This document shows, piece after piece, positions 59,858-64,000 of a DNA stretch of 64,000 nucleotides. The first letter of the stretch is position 1; each line of letters begins with the position of its first letter. Under the pieces are notes generated by a model that was given only the letters and a program-made list of their open reading frames with translations, was not told the origin of the DNA and did no database searches. The stretch lies in assembly GCA_018268195.1 (NCBI GenBank), contig JAFDWZ010000010.1, positions 18,682 to 82,681 on the forward strand, given 5' to 3'. Source of the DNA: Bacteroidota bacterium. GTDB taxonomy: Bacteria > Bacteroidota > Bacteroidia > AKYH767-A > OLB10. Both the position numbers and the translations under genes were made by a program.

Positions 59858-60790
59858 ATGTTAGCCAGGCGTCACCTGCGAATTCGTGTTTTGCAAACAC
59901 TTTACACTTACTTCCAATATGAAGGATATAGCCAGGCAAAGGCAGAGAAGGATCTTGTTGAAGGCACCGAACGTCTTTATGATCTTTATCTCACATTGCT
60001 TCAGCTTTTGGTTGAACTTGCCGAGCAGGAAACCCTGTATAGAATAGATGTAGCATCTAAATTTATTGTCAATAAAAAAGAGTTTACACGCTCATTTTCT
60101 AAGACACAATTTATCAGTTGGCTGTCGGAGTTTAAGCCTTTTACCACTGCAGTGAGCAAAAGTAAAATCAGCTGGCAAGCCGATATGGAAGCTGTAGGAA
60201 AATGCTTTTATAAGTTGCGCCATAATGCATCGTACCGCACGCTTACCATGACCAATGACGAACTGAATGAACAGGAGTGGATGCAGAAAATTTATAAGAC
60301 TGAAATAGAAGGATCGGAATTTGTTACCTCTGTTTTGGAAGAAAAAAATATCTGGTGGGCAGAGAGTCTCAGCCTTGCGCACAGTATGGTAGTTAAAACC
60401 ATCAGAATGTTTTACACAGCCTCTGAAAAAAGTATTCTGCCTCTTTACAAAGATGAGGAAGACGACCGCGACTTTATGGTGAAGCTCCTTAAGGAAACCA
60501 TCAAGCACGATAAAGAATGGACTTCCATCATTGCAGCACGTACCAAAAACTGGGACGTAGAACGTATTGCACTTACAGATATTATTATGCTTAAAATGGC
60601 CATCACAGAGTTTATGCAGTTTAAGCAAATACCTCTGAAGGTAACCATGAATGAGTACATTGATATTTCCAAAGATTACAGCACGCCACAAAGTAAAATG
60701 TTTATCAATGGAGTTCTCGATAAAGTGGTGGAAGATCTGCGCACTGAAAATAAAATTGTGAAAACAGGCCGCGGATTGGTTGAAAATTAA
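59858..60790 (+). CDS. nusB: Transcription antitermination factor NusB (long Bacteroidota form)
   Basis: 310 residues, about twice the length of E. coli NusB. The start (RRHLRIRVLQTLYTYFQ) is the conserved RNA-binding arginine-rich N-terminus, and the C-terminal half (about 190-300: WDVERIALTDIIMLKMAITEF, IPLKVTMNEYIDISKDYSTPQSKMFINGVLDKV) is the NusB helical bundle. The extra middle part is a helical insertion found in Bacteroidota. It is needed for antitermination at rRNA operons with NusE/S10. It is convergent with a DUF721 gene 20 bp away. Confidence 0.95.
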   Translation: MLARRHLRIRVLQTLYTYFQYEGYSQAKAEKDLVEGTERLYDLYLTLLQLLVELAEQETLYRIDVASKFIVNKKEFTRSFSKTQFISWLSEFKPFTTAVSKSKISWQADMEAVGKCFYKLRHNASYRTLTMTNDELNEQEWMQKIYKTEIEGSEFVTSVLEEKNIWWAESLSLAHSMVVKTIRMFYTASEKSILPLYKDEEDDRDFMVKLLKETIKHDKEWTSIIAARTKNWDVERIALTDIIMLKMAITEFMQFKQIPLKVTMNEYIDISKDYSTPQSKMFINGVLDKVVEDLRTENKIVKTGRGLVEN

Positions 60791-60810
60791 TTTTAACTCA
60801 TACTAAAGTT

Positions 60811-61104
60811 TTACCGGATAACTACATCTTTAATGTAGTCTCCGCCTAACTCTTCATTCATCAACGTAACAATTTTTTCGCGGTTATAGCTCAATTCCTC
60901 TTTAAGAGGTGCCGATGTGAGGTGTATGAAAAGCGTGTCGTTTCTGAACTGAATTCTTTCTGTACGTTTACTGATGGCTTCGCCCATTATTTTGTCCCAA
61001 CTGCGTATCAGTTTTACCTGATTAAGTTTATCACGTAAACGATAGGTGTCCAGCAATTGGTCTATCACATCCTTCAAGCTCTCTTCGTTCGACTTTCTAA
61101 TCAT
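60811..61104 (-). CDS. DUF721 (DciA-like) domain protein
   Basis: 97 residues matching DUF721: SLKDVIDQLLDTYRLRDKLNQV, WDKIMGEAISKRTERIQFRNDTLFIHLTSAPLKEELSYNREKI. The family includes DciA, the loader of the replicative helicase in bacteria that lack DnaC, but the Bacteroidota copies are short and the role is not shown. It is cytoplasmic. Its ATG lies only 4 nt downstream of a TAnnTTTG box. Confidence 0.85.
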   Translation of the reverse strand: MIRKSNEESLKDVIDQLLDTYRLRDKLNQVKLIRSWDKIMGEAISKRTERIQFRNDTLFIHLTSAPLKEELSYNREKIVTLMNEELGGDYIKDVVIR

Positions 61105-61108
61105 GGTA

Positions 61109-61116
61109 CAAAATTA
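61109..61116 (-). promoter_or_regulatory. Possible -7 box (TAATTTTG) for the DUF721 gene
   Basis: The minus strand reads TAATTTTG, ending 4 nt before the ATG at 61104, which would make the transcript leaderless or slightly internal. Confidence 0.3.
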
Positions 61117-61203
61117 CAACAGCAAAACTTTTTTATAATGTTTGTTGATAACAATAGGCAATCAGAAAACCAATAGTTTGCTGGCGGTCATTACAAAATA
61201 ATT

Positions 61204-61211
61204 TACATTTG
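61204..61211 (+). promoter_or_regulatory. Predicted -7 box (TACATTTG)
   Basis: An exact TAnnTTTG match ending 7 nt before the ATG at 61219. A TTTG lies at 61177-61180, a somewhat long 23-bp spacer. Confidence 0.45.
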
Positions 61212-61218
61212 TATCGCA

Positions 61219-61956
61219 ATGAAACGCATCATCACAGTAGTAATGCTTTTATTCTTTGTGCAAAGTCAGGCGCAGGATGTTAGGTATGATTATGTTGAAG
61301 ATACTCCTTTGCGCTACACCAATGAGTTTGCCATTGGTGCAACATTACACACCAGCGGTTGGGGTTTTATGTTCAGGAAGGGAAAAAATCTTACCGTTAG
61401 TAAAAAAAGAATGTTTGAAGTGGAAGTGGTGAGCATGAAACACCCCAAAGAATTTAAAACGGTAAGTTATCTTTCGGAGCGACCTAAAACATTTGTCTTT
61501 GGCAAAATGAATTCGTTGTTGGTCGTACATGGCGGTTATTGTTTCGAGAAAGTATTGTTTACCAAAGCCGAGAGAAAAAATTTTGAAATCAGATGGAACT
61601 CCACAGGAGGATTGTCATTAGGAATCACCAAACCTGTATATCTCATTTTTGCTTCGGGCAACGGTTTGCAGATAGTAGAGAAATATGACCCCAACAATCC
61701 TGCGCACGACAGAGACAATGTGTATGGCAAAGCCGAGTTTACACGCGGATTGAACGAGTTAAAACTATATCCCGGATTGCATCTTAAGTCAGGATTGATG
61801 TTTGAATACAACATTCTCAATGACGGTGTTACGGCTATTGAAGCAGGAGCTATGGTAGATGCTTATGCCAAAGAAATTCCGATCATGGCTTTTACCAAAA
61901 ACAAACAGGTGTTTTTTAATCTGTATGCAACATTCATGCTCGGACGTAAAAAATAA
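61219..61956 (+). CDS. Conserved exported protein, probable outer-membrane barrel
   Basis: 245 residues with a signal peptide ending at about SQAQ (19). The mature part is rich in beta-strand patterns (FAIGATLHTSGWGFMFRKG, LSLGITKPVYLIFASG, VFFNLYATFMLG) and ends in LGRKK. It looks like a conserved Bacteroidota outer-membrane protein of unknown role. A predicted promoter gives a nearly leaderless transcript. It is convergent with ispE (3-bp gap). Confidence 0.7.
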   Translation: MKRIITVVMLLFFVQSQAQDVRYDYVEDTPLRYTNEFAIGATLHTSGWGFMFRKGKNLTVSKKRMFEVEVVSMKHPKEFKTVSYLSERPKTFVFGKMNSLLVVHGGYCFEKVLFTKAERKNFEIRWNSTGGLSLGITKPVYLIFASGNGLQIVEKYDPNNPAHDRDNVYGKAEFTRGLNELKLYPGLHLKSGLMFEYNILNDGVTAIEAGAMVDAYAKEIPIMAFTKNKQVFFNLYATFMLGRKK

Positions 61957-61959
61957 AAC

Positions 61960-62784
61960 TTACAGTTTGCAGATAATATGTTCGGGATAATCATCAACTG
62001 CTACTTGTGGTTTGCTGCTGAACAATCCAAACACGGATGAACCGCTGCCGCTCATAGAAGCGTACCAAGCACCTGCATCATACATCATGTTTTTTATTTC
62101 GGAGAGTAACGGATATTTTTCGAATATTTTTTCTTCAAAATCATTTCTGATATGATTTTTCCATTGGGATTTTGGCATTTGCACCAGGTCGTGTAGTGGT
62201 ACTGAATTTTGTTTAGGTTGCACTAAGCTATAAGCATAAGCTGTTGAAATGCTCACAGTTGGTTTTATCACCATCAGATATTGATCTTTCAGAATTTCAG
62301 TAGCAGGTGTAAGCAGTTCGCCTTTGGAATGCGCAAAGGCAGGATGGTTATCAATAAAAAAAGGGCAGTCTGCTCCCAATGAAAGTGCAAAATGTTTAAG
62401 CGTTTCATTATTCAGATTGAGTTGAAATAAGCGGTTCAGCATTACCAATGTGTGAGCAGCATCAGAAGATCCGCCACCCAGCCCCGCCCCGGAAGGAATC
62501 TGTTTATGTAAATGCATTTCAACAGGAGGGAGAGGCTGCAGCTTGTCTAACAGATGATAAGCTTTCACACAGAGGTTTTCCTCAGCATGTCCTTCGGGAA
62601 CGATTCCGGTTACGGTAATGCTAACTTTTTTAAGGTGCGATTTACTTCCGGCAACAGGAATAATTTCCAGAATATCATTCCACGGAATAGGATATAAAAG
62701 TGTTTCCAGTGTGTGATATCCGTCAGGCAGACGCGAGGTAATAAAAAGTCCGATATTTATTTTAGCGTTGGGGAAACTTATCAT
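61960..62784 (-). CDS. ispE: 4-diphosphocytidyl-2-C-methyl-D-erythritol kinase
   Basis: 274 residues, GHMP kinase. The N-terminal PNAKINIGLFI carries the catalytic Lys8. The ATP loop is PSGAGLGGGSSDAA (97-110), and the C-terminal MSGSGSSVFGLF is motif 3. It phosphorylates CDP-ME in the MEP pathway to IPP and DMAPP. With idi in this window it shows that the organism uses the non-mevalonate route. It is divergent from accA. Confidence 0.95.
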   Translation of the reverse strand: MISFPNAKINIGLFITSRLPDGYHTLETLLYPIPWNDILEIIPVAGSKSHLKKVSITVTGIVPEGHAEENLCVKAYHLLDKLQPLPPVEMHLHKQIPSGAGLGGGSSDAAHTLVMLNRLFQLNLNNETLKHFALSLGADCPFFIDNHPAFAHSKGELLTPATEILKDQYLMVIKPTVSISTAYAYSLVQPKQNSVPLHDLVQMPKSQWKNHIRNDFEEKIFEKYPLLSEIKNMMYDAGAWYASMSGSGSSVFGLFSSKPQVAVDDYPEHIICKL

Positions 62785-62837
62785 CAGGATGCGAAGATAA
62801 ACCCCTTGTTGTTAATCAACCAAAAACTAATGGGCAC

Positions 62838-62865
62838 TTGTCGTATTTATTTTATGTTATTTTTG
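62838..62865 (+). promoter_or_regulatory. Predicted promoter (TTG-N17-TATTTTTG) of accA
   Basis: TTG at 62838-62840 (CTTG) and TATTTTTG at 62858-62865 separated by 17 bp, 19 nt before the ATG at 62885. Confidence 0.55.
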
Positions 62866-62884
62866 CCATTCAAACATAAGTAAC

Positions 62885-63844
62885 ATGCCAAATTATCTTG
62901 ATTTTGAAAAGCCGATTGAAGAACTATACGAGCAATTGGAGAAAACAAAACAAATTGGTGTTAAAGGAAAAATTGACGTTACCAAACTTCTGTCGGAGAT
63001 AGAAGATAAAATAGAAGTTGTAAAGCGAGAGTTGTACAGCAATCTTACACCATGGCAACGCGTTCAGCTCAGCCGCCATCCTGACAGACCTTATTCGCTT
63101 GACTATATTAACGCCATTACCGACAATACTTTTATGGAGTTGCATGGCGACCGTACGGTGAAAGACGATAAAGCGATGATAGGAGGTTTTGGGATGATAG
63201 ATTCACAGTCGGTCATGTTTATTGGTCAGCAGAAAGGCCATAACACCAAGTCGAGGCAGTATCGCAATTTTGGGATGCCCAATCCTGAAGGTTATCGCAA
63301 AGCTTTGCGGTTGATGAAACTTGCAGAAAAATTCAACAAACCTATTGTTACTTTTATTGACACTCCCGGTGCTTATCCCGGTCTCGAAGCCGAAGAGCGC
63401 GGGCAGGGCGAAGCCATAGCGCGCAACTTGTATGAAATGTCCATACTTAAGGTGCCTGTCATCTGTATCATCATAGGCGAAGGAGCTTCCGGTGGTGCAC
63501 TCGGTATTGGTATTGGCGACAAAGTTTTTATGTTGGAAAACACTTGGTATTCTGTTATTTCACCTGAGTCGTGTTCAAGTATCTTATGGCGCAACTGGGA
63601 CAACAAAGAAAAAGCAGCTAATGCACTTAAACTTACTGCCGATGATATGCTGAAACAGAAGTTAATTGATGGCATCATCAGCGAACCTCCCGGAGGAGCG
63701 CACAGCAACCCTGAAGCAATTTATCAATCTGTAAAAAAAGTTATCGTAACAGAACTTGGTGCATTGCAGAAAGTAAATGCATCCGACCGTGTAAAAAACC
63801 GGATTGATAAATTCAGCTCTATGGGAGTGGTACAGGAAGGTTAA
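62885..63844 (+). CDS. accA: Acetyl-CoA carboxylase carboxyltransferase subunit alpha
   Basis: 319 residues, full-length for the family. An N-terminal helix region (about 1-60) is followed by the crotonase-fold carboxyltransferase with [39 protein letters not shown] and [13 protein letters not shown] (oxyanion loop). It pairs with AccD to transfer carboxyl from biotin to acetyl-CoA, the first step of fatty-acid synthesis. It is the last gene of the window; the following 156 bp show nothing recognisable. Confidence 0.97.
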   Translation: MPNYLDFEKPIEELYEQLEKTKQIGVKGKIDVTKLLSEIEDKIEVVKRELYSNLTPWQRVQLSRHPDRPYSLDYINAITDNTFMELHGDRTVKDDKAMIGGFGMIDSQSVMFIGQQKGHNTKSRQYRNFGMPNPEGYRKALRLMKLAEKFNKPIVTFIDTPGAYPGLEAEERGQGEAIARNLYEMSILKVPVICIIIGEGASGGALGIGIGDKVFMLENTWYSVISPESCSSILWRNWDNKEKAANALKLTADDMLKQKLIDGIISEPPGGAHSNPEAIYQSVKKVIVTELGALQKVNASDRVKNRIDKFSSMGVVQEG

Positions 63845-64000
63845 TTTCGAATTTGTTTTTTTAGTTTCTTGCTTATCCCAATCGTTTTAGGGAGGTGTCG
63901 GATATAAATACTTTGCTTTGATGTAAGAAAATTAAAATACTGTATTTTCCTGTAGTTTCGTGTGGGGTAGTGCAACGATTTAAACAAACAAGAAAGACAG

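Noticed and set aside
10613..62784. Many open frames of 60-150 codons antisense to or out of frame with clear genes (for example 42157-42720 minus, 40411-40854 minus, 60092-60691 minus)
   Set aside because: Each overlaps almost completely a gene with recognised domains in another frame and shows no domain of its own.

Overview
The window is AT-rich chromosomal DNA from a member of the Bacteroidota, most likely a free-living Chitinophagales/Sphingobacteriales-type organism. The evidence is of several kinds. Two secreted proteins end in type IX secretion (T9SS) sorting domains: a type A tail on a GH16 glucanase and a gliding-motility-type (type B) tail on a 2167-residue PKD protein. There is an OmpA protein with the PorE domain order, a SprB-repeat adhesin, the long Bacteroidota form of NusB, DUF4286 and GWxTD proteins, and many genes preceded by the Bacteroidota -7 box TAnnTTTG with little Shine-Dalgarno signal. 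No rRNA, tRNA or CRISPR array was seen.

Layout. 1-5.6 kb: a signalling cluster on the minus strand (RprX/RprY-like two-component pair, a TPR histidine kinase, a small Cys-rich lipoprotein-like product) with a divergent small proline-rich secreted protein. The intergenic region holds four helically phased TTAAC repeats. 5.7-10.8 kb: priA and corA, then a methyltransferase and a ZIP transporter ending at a shared bidirectional terminator. 10.8-16.6 kb: Hsp20, two small secreted proteins, a BtuF-like protein, a patatin/outer-membrane-barrel fusion and a MurG-like glycosyltransferase. 16.6-25.6 kb, mainly minus strand: an NlpC/P60 peptidase, a cystathionine beta-synthase-type enzyme, a DUF6580 membrane protein, a rhodanese-DedA-aroE operon, a beta-barrel, an SDR, a small repeat protein and a prolyl oligopeptidase. 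25.6-37.5 kb: DUF4286, DPP-IV-type peptidase, PorE-like OmpA protein, idi and the giant PKD protein. 37.6-40.9 kb: rmuC, a GWxTD lipoprotein and rlmB, overlapping one another.

41-47.4 kb is the accessory part. A decayed gene fragment and several families of palindromic repeats surround a three-gene cassette (SprB adhesin, GH16 glucanase with T9SS tail, small beta-barrel). A 95-bp direct repeat lies at both ends of the cassette. Next comes an IS3-family element with a canonical A_AAA_AAG frameshift site, whose transposase is cut just after its catalytic Glu by another copy of part of the same repeat, followed by further repeat hairpins.

47.4-63.9 kb is core again: a GH31 alpha-glucosidase, an inositol monophosphatase and a class III aminotransferase, a second OmpR-type two-component system followed by a small secreted protein, a minus-strand run (CoA-binding protein, MFS, prmA, ABC exporter), a Leu/Glu-type dehydrogenase, nusB, DUF721, a putative barrel, ispE and accA. 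ispE and idi place the organism in the MEP isoprenoid route with a type I isomerase.

The best candidates for undescribed biology are (1) the proline-rich sensor kinase, its divergent proline-rich secreted neighbour and the phased operator between them, and (2) the repeat-bounded T9SS adhesin/glucanase cassette whose repeat also invaded the adjacent IS.
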